Shown: piece by piece, positions 25,512 through 34,981 of the stretch
Numbering within the stretch: the first letter of the stretch is position 1
How the letters are laid out: the number at the start of each line of letters is the position of its first letter
Assembly (NCBI RefSeq): GCF_002217285.1
Contig: NZ_MUGW01000018.1
Location: 45,911-109,910 of the forward strand
Direction of reading: 5' to 3'
DNA length: 64,000 nucleotides
From: Flavobacterium hercynium
GTDB taxonomy: Bacteria > Bacteroidota > Bacteroidia > Flavobacteriales > Flavobacteriaceae
Notes under the pieces: generated by a model
Told to the model about the DNA's origin: nothing
Seen by the model: the letters and a program-made list of their open reading frames with translations, nothing else
Databases searched by the model: none
Made by a program: the position numbers and the translations under genes

Positions 25512-26900
25512 CTACTTTCTTTTATGTAAAAAACTATAATACAATGACTTAGATAAAAAGTCAGCTTCCTGATTTTTACAAATTTCCTGTTCCCTCGAAA
25601 CCTCTACATATTCGCCATACAGATTTTTTGCAGAAAAGTATTCCCTGCGTGTTTCATCATTAAAATTAAGACTGCTCAGAAATCTTGGTTCAACTCCTTT
25701 ACTGACAGAAATATTATAGTTCGTAATCAGATTTCCCCAATTAACAAAGCCGCACAACAACACCGTTGCATAACTACACCATACAAACTGATTAAAGAGA
25801 TAGGCGTTCGTTTTTTGCTTAGTAATTTTATAAAAAGTGAAAACCAAACCAACAATTGCCAGTATTAAAAAAGCATAGACTCCTAATCTTTTATAGGTTA
25901 AACCAAAAAATGAAACATACTCTGAATTTTTGATGATGGTGCTCACAATTAAAACGCCATTTAGTACGATCCATACTTTGGCTAATTTTTTAAGATTACC
26001 AGCTTTTTCATCAAAATTAAAACCGCTTTTAAAGTAAAAGAGAATAACACCAACCGCCATAATACTGGAAAAAATAACGGCATTTACTCTTTCGTGCGTA
26101 TCTGAACTTAAACTAGCGGTTTTTACTGCTTCAAAAAATTGTTCATAATTGTAGGTTCCAATAAAAACAATCAGCATGATATTTAAAAGTGCTAAAGTAA
26201 TTTCACCGCTTTTTCTTTCGAAATCAAGATCAAGGAACGAAAATGTTTCTTCGTTTTTGTTTCTCCCTTCTTCTGAAAACTCATGAGACAATTTATCGTT
26301 GTATTCATAACACGCTTGTGGAATCCAGTAATTCCAAAAGGTAAATGAAATATAGAAACCTAAAACACTGCTAAAAACGAGTGAATAAAAATTAAGATCT
26401 AAGGTGTAATCTGTAAAAAGTGATGAAAAATGATCGCTCCCAAAAGAGTAAACAATAAAGAAAAGCGCCAGAAAAAACATTGGGATAATGAAGTACGCAA
26501 TTAGTTTTTTTAACGTGTTGTTGTGAAGCTTTTTTTCCGGAAGCCAATCACTAAACATAAAAGCACGTGCTAAACTCGCGAATCCGTTAATAAATACAAG
26601 CGGGAAAACCTGTATTATTTTAAGCTCTGTTTCCTGCGTTTTAAATTGCAAAAAGATAAGAGACATTGCTAATGCCAGAAAAGAAACAAAATCGCCATAC
26701 CAGGCAAAAGCAAGACAAGACAAAACTGTTGTGACCACCAGAACCAAATGAGATCTTTCTGTAAAACGATCCTGAAAAAAATAACAAATAAATCCAGTAA
26801 GGGCGAGACCAAAAAGCGAAAGATTGATACCTACTAATTCATTGTAAAAAAGCAGCAAGAAAATGAAGCTGCATGCCAAAATAAAGTGATGTTTTTTCAT
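25512..26900 (-). CDS. DUF4173 integral membrane protein
   Basis: 462 residues from the ATG at 26900 (MKKHHFILACS); in-frame starts further upstream (26927 ATG, 26945 TTG) would put an operator-like palindrome inside the coding region. About ten to twelve membrane helices are predictable by eye, and the order matches DUF4173 (for example FINGFASLARAFMFSDWLPE and AVIFSSIMAVGVILFYFKSGF). The function of the family is unknown. It is the last gene of a unit behind an HTH regulator and a four-helix membrane protein, and it may have its own promoter at the palindrome. Confidence 0.8.
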   Translation of the reverse strand: MKKHHFILACSFIFLLLFYNELVGINLSLFGLALTGFICYFFQDRFTERSHLVLVVTTVLSCLAFAWYGDFVSFLALAMSLIFLQFKTQETELKIIQVFPLVFINGFASLARAFMFSDWLPEKKLHNNTLKKLIAYFIIPMFFLALFFIVYSFGSDHFSSLFTDYTLDLNFYSLVFSSVLGFYISFTFWNYWIPQACYEYNDKLSHEFSEEGRNKNEETFSFLDLDFERKSGEITLALLNIMLIVFIGTYNYEQFFEAVKTASLSSDTHERVNAVIFSSIMAVGVILFYFKSGFNFDEKAGNLKKLAKVWIVLNGVLIVSTIIKNSEYVSFFGLTYKRLGVYAFLILAIVGLVFTFYKITKQKTNAYLFNQFVWCSYATVLLCGFVNWGNLITNYNISVSKGVEPRFLSSLNFNDETRREYFSAKNLYGEYVEVSREQEICKNQEADFLSKSLYYSFLHKRK

Positions 26901-26917
26901 AATAATTGATTTAAAAG

Positions 26918-26936
26918 TACTTTGCATTTCAAAGTA
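26918..26936 (-). promoter_or_regulatory. Operator-like palindrome ahead of the DUF4173 gene
   Basis: TACTTTG-CATTT-CAAAGTA, perfect 7-bp arms. The same design, ACTTTG-N5-CAAAGT, occurs at 27877-27893 ahead of the first gene of the unit. Confidence 0.55.
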
Positions 26937-26951
26937 TTTAGACAAAAAATT

Positions 26952-27248
26952 TTAGTTTTTAGATTTCATTAATTTTTCAAGACTATTTAAGTGCTCCTTA
27001 AAGGCCGCGCGTCCTCTATTGGTAACTCTATACGATGTTTTTGGCTTTTTACCAACAAATTCTTTTTTAACTTCAATGTATTCTGCTTTTTCTAATGCAG
27101 AGGAATGACTCGCCAAGTTACCATCAGTGATATTCAAAAGACCTTTCATTTCGCTAAAATCAATCCAGTCATTAACCATCAGAACGGACATAATACCCAA
27201 TCTGACACGGCTTTCAAAATCTTTATTTAATTTATCAATGATTCCCAT
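26952..27248 (-). CDS. Winged-helix transcriptional regulator (HTH_34 type)
   Basis: 98 residues, essentially one winged helix: RVRLGIMSVLMVNDWIDFSE, LLNITDGNLASHSSALEKAE as recognition part, and KKPKTSYRVTNRGRAAFKEH as wing and closing helix. This MarR/PadR-like short form is widely found next to genes for membrane proteins of unknown role. It starts 4 bases after the upstream membrane-protein stop and ends 51 bases before the DUF4173 start. The paired palindromes in this unit are probably its binding sites. Confidence 0.85.
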   Translation of the reverse strand: MGIIDKLNKDFESRVRLGIMSVLMVNDWIDFSEMKGLLNITDGNLASHSSALEKAEYIEVKKEFVGKKPKTSYRVTNRGRAAFKEHLNSLEKLMKSKN

Positions 27249-27252
27249 TGGC

Positions 27253-27867
27253 TTATTTGTATTTTTTGAACATTATTAGGCCATACAAGATATGCAAAAT
27301 ACCAAAACCAAAGATCCAAAATACTAATCCGTATCCGATATAAAAAAGTGATATAAATCCTAAAACCAATTCGCAGAATCCTAAATACTTAACATCAGAA
27401 AATGTGAATTTTTCAGCATTAACAAGTGCTAATCCATAAAAAATTAAAGTTGCCGGAGCTACTAAACCGTACATTTGGTGATACAAAAGTGCCAAACAAA
27501 ATATACCGCCGGACACTAATGGAATTGCGAGATTAAAAAGCATATTTTTTGTTGCTGATGTCCAAATAGGTAAATTATATTTTTTACTTTTTCTGATGGT
27601 AAAAAGCAGACCAAAGAAAAGAGCGGCAACCAATATAATTATTCCTGTCAAAAATAATTCAGAAACTAAATTTGAACCATATAATTTATGTTCATTGCTA
27701 AAATAATCAAGTCCATTGGCTTTAAATAATTGATAAACATATAAACCGCCAATTAAAGCCGCCAATCCGGCAAATACTCCTGATAATCCGCTTAGCGATA
27801 TAAATCTTGAAGAACGCTCCATCATGGAACGAATATGTGATAAGTCTTCTTGGTGCTTCTGATTCAT
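27253..27867 (-). CDS. Four-helix or larger integral membrane protein, unknown function
   Basis: 204 residues. After a charged N-terminus (MNQKHQEDLSHIRSMMERSS) come about five to six hydrophobic segments, at residues near 22-45, 68-88, 108-125, 132-148 and 158-200. It looks like the small membrane partner usually found directly before an HTH_34 regulator in Flavobacteria. No catalytic or transport motif is seen. First gene of the unit with the regulator and the DUF4173 protein; promoter box at 27888. Confidence 0.75.
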   Translation of the reverse strand: MNQKHQEDLSHIRSMMERSSRFISLSGLSGVFAGLAALIGGLYVYQLFKANGLDYFSNEHKLYGSNLVSELFLTGIIILVAALFFGLLFTIRKSKKYNLPIWTSATKNMLFNLAIPLVSGGIFCLALLYHQMYGLVAPATLIFYGLALVNAEKFTFSDVKYLGFCELVLGFISLFYIGYGLVFWIFGFGILHILYGLIMFKKYK

Positions 27868-27876
27868 AATTAAAGT

Positions 27877-27893
27877 ACTTTGTAATGCAAAGT
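27877..27893 (-). promoter_or_regulatory. Operator-like palindrome at the promoter of the HTH/DUF4173 unit
   Basis: ACTTTG-TAATG-CAAAGT with perfect 6-bp arms; its right arm overlaps the -7 box at 27888-27895. Confidence 0.55.
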
Positions 27894-27916
27894 TATATTT
27901 TATTTTGAATGCACAA
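27888..27916 (-). promoter_or_regulatory. Promoter of the membrane protein/HTH/DUF4173 unit
   Basis: On the minus strand TTG, 18 bases, then TAACTTTG, a good match to the Bacteroidota TTG / TAnnTTTG pair; the box ends 20 bases before the ATG at 27867. Confidence 0.6.
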
Positions 27917-27996
27917 GCAAAAAAGTTTCTTTTTATTTGTTCAAAATAGCACTAAAACTTTTAATCTCACTATTTTCGGGACTTTACACAAAAGAC

Positions 27997-28020
27997 AAGC
28001 TCACCTTTTCAGATGAGCTT
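27997..28020 (-). terminator. Possible weak terminator after corA
   Basis: Stem AAGCTCA / TGAGCTT with a 10-base interior; the T tail on the minus strand is poor. Confidence 0.4.
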
Positions 28021-28054
28021 TCTATATTGAGTACTATTTTTAATTGCTTTTATA

Positions 28055-28981
28055 TTAAAACCATCTTCTTCTTTTGAATAAAAACACACCAAAAGCAGAT
28101 AAGATTACAGAAACTAGTAATAAAATCCAGATGCCGTACTTGCTTTCTTCCAATCCGTTTGGCACGTTCATTCCGTACAAACTAGCAATCAAAGTGGGAA
28201 TCATCAGAATAATAGAAATCGAAGTCATTTGCTTCATTATATTATTCATGTTATTAGAAATTACAGAAGCATAAGCATCCATCATTCCGGTTAAGATATT
28301 GCTGTAAATATTGGCTGTATCCTGAGCCTGACTTAACTCAATTTCAACATCTTCCAGAAGGTCTGAGTCGTAATTTGCTTTTTGTGCTTTTAGGTTTTTT
28401 ATTCTATGAAATAAAACATCATTCCCTTTTAATGAGGTAATAAAAAACACAAGGCATTTTTCGATTTGAAGTAATGCCTGCAATTCTTCATTTTTGATTG
28501 ATTTCTCTAAATTATCCTCTGCCAGCTTAATTTTTTGATTGATTTGCTTTAGGTACTTTAAATACCAAACGCTTGATGACAAGAGCAATCGTAACACCAA
28601 ATCAAAATTATCTTTTATCGCAATGTTTTTTCTTTGTGAGTACTGTACAAAATCGGTAATGATTTCTGTTTTATAAAAACTGATGGTTACACAAACTTCT
28701 TCTTTAAAAACCAAACCCACAGGAATGGTCTGAAAAGGGAGTTTTATATCATCACTCTTTATGGGAACACGCATGATAATCAACGTCCATCCATCTTCTA
28801 TTTCGATACGGGGTCTTTCGTCTATATCCTCAATATCATTATAGAATGCTTCAGGGATCTGCAATTCTGATAATAAGTATTCTTTTTCAGCTGCAGTTGG
28901 AGATTCAATGCTAATCCAGCAATTTGGAGTCCATTCTTTGATCTCAGTTAATCCGTTGTTGTTTTTGTAAAAGGCTTTCAT
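28055..28981 (-). CDS. corA: CorA-family magnesium transporter
   Basis: 308 residues from the ATG at 28981 (MKAFYKNNNG); a TTG four codons upstream is less likely. The N-terminal cytoplasmic domain is followed by a long helix (about 140-235) and two C-terminal membrane helices; the first ends with YGMNVPN, holding the GMN selectivity motif. The acidic loop after it (GLEESKYG) and the basic end (FKRRRWF) are typical. It should be a pentameric channel for Mg2+, with Co2+ or Ni2+ possible. The promoter box lies 109 bases upstream, leaving a leader long enough for regulation. Confidence 0.92.
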   Translation of the reverse strand: MKAFYKNNNGLTEIKEWTPNCWISIESPTAAEKEYLLSELQIPEAFYNDIEDIDERPRIEIEDGWTLIIMRVPIKSDDIKLPFQTIPVGLVFKEEVCVTISFYKTEIITDFVQYSQRKNIAIKDNFDLVLRLLLSSSVWYLKYLKQINQKIKLAEDNLEKSIKNEELQALLQIEKCLVFFITSLKGNDVLFHRIKNLKAQKANYDSDLLEDVEIELSQAQDTANIYSNILTGMMDAYASVISNNMNNIMKQMTSISIILMIPTLIASLYGMNVPNGLEESKYGIWILLLVSVILSAFGVFLFKRRRWF

Positions 28982-29090
28982 TTCAAAATTCAAGAGTTTA
29001 TCATAGCATTTTGAAATGTTTCAAAAGCTACTTTAATTTAATACTAACGAATAATAATCGTCCATTTGGAGAAGTTTTTTTTAAGTGGTG

Positions 29091-29098
29091 CAAAAATA
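29091..29098 (-). promoter_or_regulatory. Possible promoter -7 box for corA
   Basis: TATTTTTG on the minus strand; a leader of about 100 bases would result. I see no known Mg riboswitch in it. Confidence 0.4.
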
Positions 29099-29147
29099 TC
29101 GTTTATTTTTAAGACAGAAAACTTAAAACTATTAATTATATATTAAA

Positions 29148-29185
29148 AAGACGAAAGCCTATCTGTTTTGTCAGATAGGCTTTGC
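29148..29185 (-). terminator. Terminator after folD
   Basis: Perfect 12-bp stem AAAGCCTATCTG / CAGATAGGCTTT with a 6-base loop. Confidence 0.85.
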
Positions 29186-29207
29186 ATATAAGTGCTTTTG
29201 ATGTAAA

Positions 29208-30092
29208 TTATTTTCTTGCGCTTCTCATTTTACGTGCTAAAAGCGTATTTTTTAACAACATAGCGATTGTCATTGGTCCTACTCCTCCCGGAACCGGAGT
29301 AATGAAAGAAGATTTTTTACTTACTTCGTCAAAATCAACGTCACCTGTAATAACGTATCCTTTTGGGTGCGAAGCGTCTTCTACTCGTGTAATACCCACG
29401 TCAATAACAACTACACCATCTTTTACCATGTCTGCTTTTAGGTAGTTTGGCACTCCTAAAGCTGTAATAATAATATCGGCATTTTTAGTAAATTCTTCGA
29501 TATTCTTTGTTCTGCTGTGTGTTAGAGTAACTGTAGAATCACCAGGATTTCCTTTGCGGCTCATTAAAATACTCATTGGTCGTCCCACAATGTGGCTTCT
29601 TCCAATAACTACGGTATGTTTTCCGGCTGTTTCTACTTTATAACGTTCTAGCAATTGCATGATACCAAATGGTGTCGCAGGAATAAAGCTTTCCATCTCT
29701 AATGCCATTCTTCCAAAGTTGGTTGGGTGAAAACCATCAACGTCTTTATCGGGATCGATTGCTAATAATATTTTTTGCTCGTCGATATGTTTTGGCAAAG
29801 GTAATTGTACGATGAAACCATCAAGATCATCATCTTCGTTTAATTCTTTAATTTTTGCCAGTAAATCTTCTTCTGTAATATCTTCAGGTAAACTTACTAA
29901 AGTTGAATCAAAGCCAATTTGCTGGCAAGATTTTACTTTACTTCCCACGTAAGTTAAACTTGCTCCGTTTGTTCCTACGATAACAGCTGCCAAATGAGGT
30001 ACTTTTCCTCCTGCATCTTTTATTGATTGAACTTCGGCTGCGATTTCGTTTTTAATGTCTTCAGCTGTTTTTTTACCGTCTAGTAGTTGCAT
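29208..30092 (-). CDS. folD: Bifunctional methylenetetrahydrofolate dehydrogenase/cyclohydrolase
   Basis: 294 residues, full length. It interconverts 5,10-methylene-, methenyl- and 10-formyl-tetrahydrofolate with NADP. Catalytic region [14 protein letters not shown] (Tyr and Lys), [12 protein letters not shown], the NADP-binding [14 protein letters not shown] and the C-terminal signature [16 protein letters not shown] are all present. The gene lies 150 bases downstream of ffh in the same orientation. It may share its transcript or have its own promoter; no clear box was found. Confidence 0.97.
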   Translation of the reverse strand: MQLLDGKKTAEDIKNEIAAEVQSIKDAGGKVPHLAAVIVGTNGASLTYVGSKVKSCQQIGFDSTLVSLPEDITEEDLLAKIKELNEDDDLDGFIVQLPLPKHIDEQKILLAIDPDKDVDGFHPTNFGRMALEMESFIPATPFGIMQLLERYKVETAGKHTVVIGRSHIVGRPMSILMSRKGNPGDSTVTLTHSRTKNIEEFTKNADIIITALGVPNYLKADMVKDGVVVIDVGITRVEDASHPKGYVITGDVDFDEVSKKSSFITPVPGGVGPMTIAMLLKNTLLARKMRSARK

Positions 30093-30241
30093 TGTTTTTG
30101 TTTCAGATTTGTTTTAGTTGTTTCACGTTTCATGCTTACTTTGAAACGGAATGTTCATTTACTTATTTTCTACTTATTTAAAAAATTTAAGGCCTAAAAT
30201 TTCAAGCAATCTGAAACTTTAAACCTTAAACATTTTTTTCT

Positions 30242-31594
30242 TTATCTCGGCATTCCGCCTGGCATTCCTTTCATGCCTCCCATCATCTTCATCAGGTTTT
30301 TTCCGCCCGGCCCTTGCATCATCTTCATCATCTTACTCATTTGGTCGAATTGCTTCATCAGCTGATTTACCTGCTCGACTTTGGTTCCGGAACCTTTAGC
30401 GATTCTGGCTTTTCTTTTTACATCGATGATAGACGGTTTACTCCTCTCGATTGGTGTCATCGAGTGAATAATTGCTTCTATATGTTTAAAAGCATCATCT
30501 TCTATTTCTACATCTTTCATGGCTTTTGAAGCTCCCGGTATCATTCCAACCAGATCCTTCATATTACCCATTTTTTTCACTTGTTGAATTTGCGTTAAGA
30601 AGTCATCAAAACCAAATTCATTTTTAGCGATTTTCTTTTGAAGTTTTCTTGCTTCTTCTTCATCAAATTGTTCTTGCGCTCTTTCTACAAGTGACACAAC
30701 ATCACCCATACCTAAAATACGCTCTGCCATACGATCCGGATAGAAAACATCAATTGCTTCCATCTTTTCTCCTGTACCAACAAATTTGATTGGTTTGTTT
30801 ACAACCGATTTAATCGAAATTGCAGCTCCACCACGAGTATCACCATCTAATTTTGTTAAAATAACTCCATCAAAATTAAGGATATCGTTAAAAGCTTTTG
30901 CAGTGTTAACAGCATCTTGTCCTGTCATTGCATCTACAACAAACAAAGTTTCCTGAGGCTGAATTGCTTTATGAACACGAGCAATTTCGTCCATCATTTC
31001 CTGATCTACTGCAAGACGTCCGGCTGTATCGACAATTACGACGTTAAAACCGTTTGCTTTTGCATGCTTAATTGCATTCTGAGCAATTTCAACAGGATTT
31101 TTATTTTCTGGTTCTGAGTAAACCTCAACACCTATTTGATCTCCCACAACATGAAGCTGATTGATCGCCGCAGGACGGTAGATATCACACGCTACTAAAA
31201 GTGGTTTTTTATTTTTCTTCGTTTTTAAGAAGTTGGCTAATTTTCCAGAGAAAGTTGTTTTACCAGAACCTTGCAATCCTGACATTAAAATTACTGAAGG
31301 GTTTCCGCCAAGGTTAATTCCTGCAACGTCACCACCCATTAATTCTGTCAACTCATCTTTAACCAGTTTTACTAATAATTGTCCTGGCTGAAGCGTGGTC
31401 AAAACGTCCTGTCCAATTGCTTTTTCTTTTACTTTGGTTGTAAAATCTTTTGCAATTTTAAAGTTAACATCGGCATCCAGTAAGGCACGACGAACTTCTT
31501 TTAAGGTATCGGCAACGTTTACTTCTGTAATCTTACCGTGTCCTTTTAATATATGGAACGCTTTATCTAACTTATCACTTAAATTATCAAACAT
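30242..31594 (-). CDS. ffh: Signal recognition particle protein
   Basis: 450 residues. The N domain is followed by the GTPase domain with G1 GLQGSGKTTFSGKLA, VDTAGRLA (G3) and TKLDGD (G4), then the M domain. The C-terminal Met-rich end (KQFDQMSKMMKMMQ, then GMKGMPGGMPR) forms the signal-peptide groove and binds 4.5S RNA. It sends nascent membrane proteins to FtsY at the inner membrane. The promoter at 31617 gives a short leader. Confidence 0.97.
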   Translation of the reverse strand: MFDNLSDKLDKAFHILKGHGKITEVNVADTLKEVRRALLDADVNFKIAKDFTTKVKEKAIGQDVLTTLQPGQLLVKLVKDELTELMGGDVAGINLGGNPSVILMSGLQGSGKTTFSGKLANFLKTKKNKKPLLVACDIYRPAAINQLHVVGDQIGVEVYSEPENKNPVEIAQNAIKHAKANGFNVVIVDTAGRLAVDQEMMDEIARVHKAIQPQETLFVVDAMTGQDAVNTAKAFNDILNFDGVILTKLDGDTRGGAAISIKSVVNKPIKFVGTGEKMEAIDVFYPDRMAERILGMGDVVSLVERAQEQFDEEEARKLQKKIAKNEFGFDDFLTQIQQVKKMGNMKDLVGMIPGASKAMKDVEIEDDAFKHIEAIIHSMTPIERSKPSIIDVKRKARIAKGSGTKVEQVNQLMKQFDQMSKMMKMMQGPGGKNLMKMMGGMKGMPGGMPR

Positions 31595-31616
31595 ACTATT
31601 TTCTTTATTTGAAGTG

Positions 31617-31647
31617 CAAATATAATCTAATTAGACATTTTAGGCAA
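31617..31647 (-). promoter_or_regulatory. Promoter of ffh
   Basis: On the minus strand TTG, 20 bases, TATATTTG: both Bacteroidota elements at consensus distance, with the box ending 22 bases before the ATG. Confidence 0.7.
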
Positions 31648-31728
31648 TTTTTATTTAAATACAAAGTGCGTTTTGATTTAATCTTAAAGTGGGCTAAGTT
31701 TTATGTGAAGTTCTATATGTTTTTTTAG

Positions 31729-31804
31729 CTCGCAAAGACGCTAAGGCGCAAAGTTTAATTTTTAATTTGAGTAAAAAAACTTTGCGCCTTAGCGACTTTG
31801 CGAG
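31729..31804. repeat. 28-bp inverted repeat of a dispersed family
   Basis: Arms at 31729-31756 and 31777-31804 match as inverted copies with one mismatch, around a 20-base AT-rich loop. The motif GCGCAAAG with CGCTAAGG is of a type scattered between genes in Flavobacteria. Just after it, 31842-31870 holds an inverted piece of the repeat family seen at 15674 and 18125. Confidence 0.8.
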
Positions 31805-31872
31805 ATTATTTCTTTGGCGCCTATTTTAAAAAACTTATGCTTTTGAACCTTTGTAGCTCTGGACCTTCTTAA

Positions 31873-33558
31873 TTAAAATTGGAAGTAAATAAAAGGCTGT
31901 GAACCTGCAACTGCTGTTGCATAAACGATCCAATATACAAAACCTAGAACTACTGCTTTTAGTACTAAAGGTGTTTTATCAAAAACTGATTTTAAAGTTG
32001 TTGTAAAACCTTCCGGAAGGAAATGCCAAACATATCCGAACAACATTAATAAAAATACATTTTTATATCCTAATATAATTACTTGCCATTGTTCCGGCTC
32101 AAACGTTAACTGACCAATATTGTTGATTACCTGCAACGCTGTTTCGAAATCTCGGGCACGGAAGAAAATCCAGCAAAAAACAACGAAATGAAACGTAATT
32201 ACTATAGAGAAAAAGCGCCATAAAAATCCAGGACCTTTGCTTTCTTTTTTAGAAGGGAAAAATTCCATAAATATTTTGTGAACCGCTAAAGCTAATCCGT
32301 GCAAAGCTCCCCAAATAATAAACTGTGCTCCTGCTCCATGCCACAATCCTCCTAAAAGCATCGTGGTAAACAAGTTGAAATTGGTTACAGCAGTTTGTTT
32401 TCGTTTGCCTGAAAGCAAAAATGTTAAACAGAAAAGAGCTATTGATCCTATAGCGATTCCCAACGGAATATAACTCTCGTTTACATTTGCCATTCCCCAC
32501 AACACTAATCCGAAGAAAAACAAACTCGGAAATAAATATCCTGCAAAGGTTCCTTCTCTGTTTCCTCCTATTGATATGTATAAAAAGTCTTTTAACCAAG
32601 TTGATAACGAAATATGCCATCTTCTCCAGAAATCTGTAATCGACGTCGATTTATAAGGTGTTCTAAAGTTAGCCGGTAATTTGAAACCTAATAACAATGC
32701 GATTCCAATTGCCATATCTGAATATCCTGAGAAGTCACAATAAATTTGAATAGCATATCCGTAAGAAGCCATTAAATTTTCGAATGATGTATACGTCATT
32801 GGTGTATCAAAAACACGATCAACGAAATTTACTGAGATATAATTGGAGATTACAGTCTTCTTAATTAATCCGCCAATAATAAGAAACAAACCGTTGTTTA
32901 CATCTTGTCTCGTTAGATTTAATTTTTGGTAAATCTGTGGTAAAAAGTCTTTTGCTCTTACGATTGGTCCGGCAACTAACTGCGGGAAGAAAGAAACGAA
33001 AAACAGGTATTCGATATAGTTTTTGGTTGGCTTAATCTCTTCACGATAAATTTCGATAATATAACTCATCGACTGAAAAGTATAGAACGAAATACCAACC
33101 GGAAGAAATACATTATGAAGTACATAATTACCACTAAATAAATCATTGAAAGTAACAATCATGAAGTTCATGTACTTAAAATAACCTAATAGACCAAGAT
33201 TAAGAATTACACTTATTACCAGGTATATTTTCTTTCTGTTATTGCTCTTTTCGTTGTAAATGACCTGACTTAAGCCATAGTCTACTACAGAAGAAAGAAG
33301 CAATAATAAAAAATAAATTCCGCTTGACTTATAGTAAAAGAAAAGCGAGAACAAAATAACGTACGTTAAACGTAAATAGAATGTTTTACGTAAAAAAGCG
33401 TACACGAAATAAAACACCAAAAACAATCCAAGGAATAATCCTGTATTGAAGAGTAATTTTTCTTCCGGGTTATAAACAAACCAACCTATGATCTGCTCTG
33501 TTGTAATGGTTCCAAAATTTTGAACAAACCAATTATTTATGCTATTACTTGTTATCAA
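31873..33558 (-). CDS. MBOAT-family O-acyltransferase, AlgI-like
   Basis: 561 residues, polytopic with about ten to twelve membrane helices. The start is read as TTG at 33558, one base after the stop of the upstream SGNH gene; no ATG lies nearby. MBOAT signatures are FWRRWHISLSTWLKDFLYIS and LGGLWHGAGAQFIIWGALHG, the second with the essential His. Such proteins carry acetyl groups across the inner membrane for modification of alginate, cellulose or peptidoglycan. With two SGNH proteins directly upstream this is a complete-looking O-acylation unit of the PatA/AlgI kind. Confidence 0.92.
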   Translation of the reverse strand: MITSNSINNWFVQNFGTITTEQIIGWFVYNPEEKLLFNTGLFLGLFLVFYFVYAFLRKTFYLRLTYVILFSLFFYYKSSGIYFLLLLLSSVVDYGLSQVIYNEKSNNRKKIYLVISVILNLGLLGYFKYMNFMIVTFNDLFSGNYVLHNVFLPVGISFYTFQSMSYIIEIYREEIKPTKNYIEYLFFVSFFPQLVAGPIVRAKDFLPQIYQKLNLTRQDVNNGLFLIIGGLIKKTVISNYISVNFVDRVFDTPMTYTSFENLMASYGYAIQIYCDFSGYSDMAIGIALLLGFKLPANFRTPYKSTSITDFWRRWHISLSTWLKDFLYISIGGNREGTFAGYLFPSLFFFGLVLWGMANVNESYIPLGIAIGSIALFCLTFLLSGKRKQTAVTNFNLFTTMLLGGLWHGAGAQFIIWGALHGLALAVHKIFMEFFPSKKESKGPGFLWRFFSIVITFHFVVFCWIFFRARDFETALQVINNIGQLTFEPEQWQVIILGYKNVFLLMLFGYVWHFLPEGFTTTLKSVFDKTPLVLKAVVLGFVYWIVYATAVAGSQPFIYFQF

Positions 33559-33559
33559 C

Positions 33560-34981
33560 TTACTTTTTTGAATTAAAATTATCGTATGCTTTTAAAAATG
33601 CTTCGGTAAACAAGTCTCCTTGTTTCATGTATCCTTTTTTAGAATAATGTACCCAGTCCGGACCAATAAGGGCTTGTGCTTTTAATTTCTGGATTCCGCT
33701 TAAACCTCCAAACTCAGTGTACAGATCCCATACTGCAAAATTATCTTTCTCTGCTATTTCAATAATTCTCTCAGCATATTCACCTACAAAATGATTTGGT
33801 TTTCTTCCTCTGAACAAAGATGGTGGTGGCGTCATGATGATGATGGGCACATCTATATTTTGTTCTTTTATATTACTTATAAATTCACGCAATTGTTTAA
33901 TATACTTCGCGGTATCCATTTTGTCAAAGCTTTCATTTGTTCCTAATGAAAAAATCAACAAATCAGGATGTAATGCTTTTAGCTGTTCAAAAAATAAAGG
34001 ATACTTATTGTAATCTGAAAATTTAGCTCCATTTACACCAATCCCGCTATAAATTACTCCAGAAGCATTTTTTTCAAGAACAATTCCGTTAAGTTCGTAC
34101 TTTGTGGCACTTTTATTCGGAATAAGAAAAATTTTCTCTAATGCTTTATCTGAATCATAATAGTTTGAAAATGCATCAGCTTCTAATTTTAAAGGAACAA
34201 ATTCTGAAGTTGTAACATTTTTGGGTTTGGTTTCATTCGTCGCAATCTTTAAGACTCTTCCTGCCCGAATATTATTTGATTTTAAATGATTGTCTCTTTT
34301 AATCTCTGCTACCGAAACATTGTATTTATCAGCTATTACAGAAATTGCTTCTCCTTTTTTAATTTTATGCGCAATTACTTTTCGCTCTGTCGTTTGTGTT
34401 ATGCTGGTTTGAGCAGATATTGCTAAATCAAACATTTTTTGGTTCTGCGGTGTAATAACATGAATCGAATTAAACTTGTATGCTTTATCCTTTACATTCA
34501 GTTCGATGGCAAAACCTGCATTTTCTCTCCACAATCCAATACCACTTAAACCAACCGGATTTCCTTTTGCGGGATAAATGTTTCGATAGTTTTCCCAAAT
34601 TCTGTTCGAATAAAAACGCTCGTTATAAGAACCATTTGTTTTAGCCAATTGATACGGAAAAACTAAACCACGGCCAGCATTTCCGAATTTCTCCTGTAAA
34701 TTTTTTCTAATTTGATTGGTCATCAAATCTCCCTGAATATGGGAATCTCCAATATGAACAATGTTTATTTTACGATTACCGCCAGCTTCATTTTCTTTTA
34801 ACTTCTTAAAAACGTTTTCCAGCACTTCTATATTATAAATGCGATTACCCGCATAAGACGCAATGGTGGCAGAATCGATTGTACTTACCATACTTTTAGT
34901 TATTGGGAGTGTGACTGACTTTTGTTCTTGATCGTTTGGTGATAGAAAAAGACAACAAAAGAAAACAATTAGTTTATTCAT
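33560..34981 (-). CDS. SGNH/GDSL-type esterase or acyltransferase with LysM domain
   Basis: 473 residues, exported (signal at 1-14 or so). Block I is VHIGDSHIQGD with Ser80; a LysM domain (about 203-246: HKIKKGEAISVIADKYN, NNIRAGRVLKIA) is inserted after the first block. SLGTNESF is block III and PDWVHYSKKGY the Asp/His block. LysM binds GlcNAc polymers, so the substrate is probably peptidoglycan or another GlcNAc-containing polymer. Its start overlaps the upstream SGNH gene by 8 bases, and MBOAT follows one base after the stop. Confidence 0.85.
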   Translation of the reverse strand: MNKLIVFFCCLFLSPNDQEQKSVTLPITKSMVSTIDSATIASYAGNRIYNIEVLENVFKKLKENEAGGNRKINIVHIGDSHIQGDLMTNQIRKNLQEKFGNAGRGLVFPYQLAKTNGSYNERFYSNRIWENYRNIYPAKGNPVGLSGIGLWRENAGFAIELNVKDKAYKFNSIHVITPQNQKMFDLAISAQTSITQTTERKVIAHKIKKGEAISVIADKYNVSVAEIKRDNHLKSNNIRAGRVLKIATNETKPKNVTTSEFVPLKLEADAFSNYYDSDKALEKIFLIPNKSATKYELNGIVLEKNASGVIYSGIGVNGAKFSDYNKYPLFFEQLKALHPDLLIFSLGTNESFDKMDTAKYIKQLREFISNIKEQNIDVPIIIMTPPPSLFRGRKPNHFVGEYAERIIEIAEKDNFAVWDLYTEFGGLSGIQKLKAQALIGPDWVHYSKKGYMKQGDLFTEAFLKAYDNFNSKK

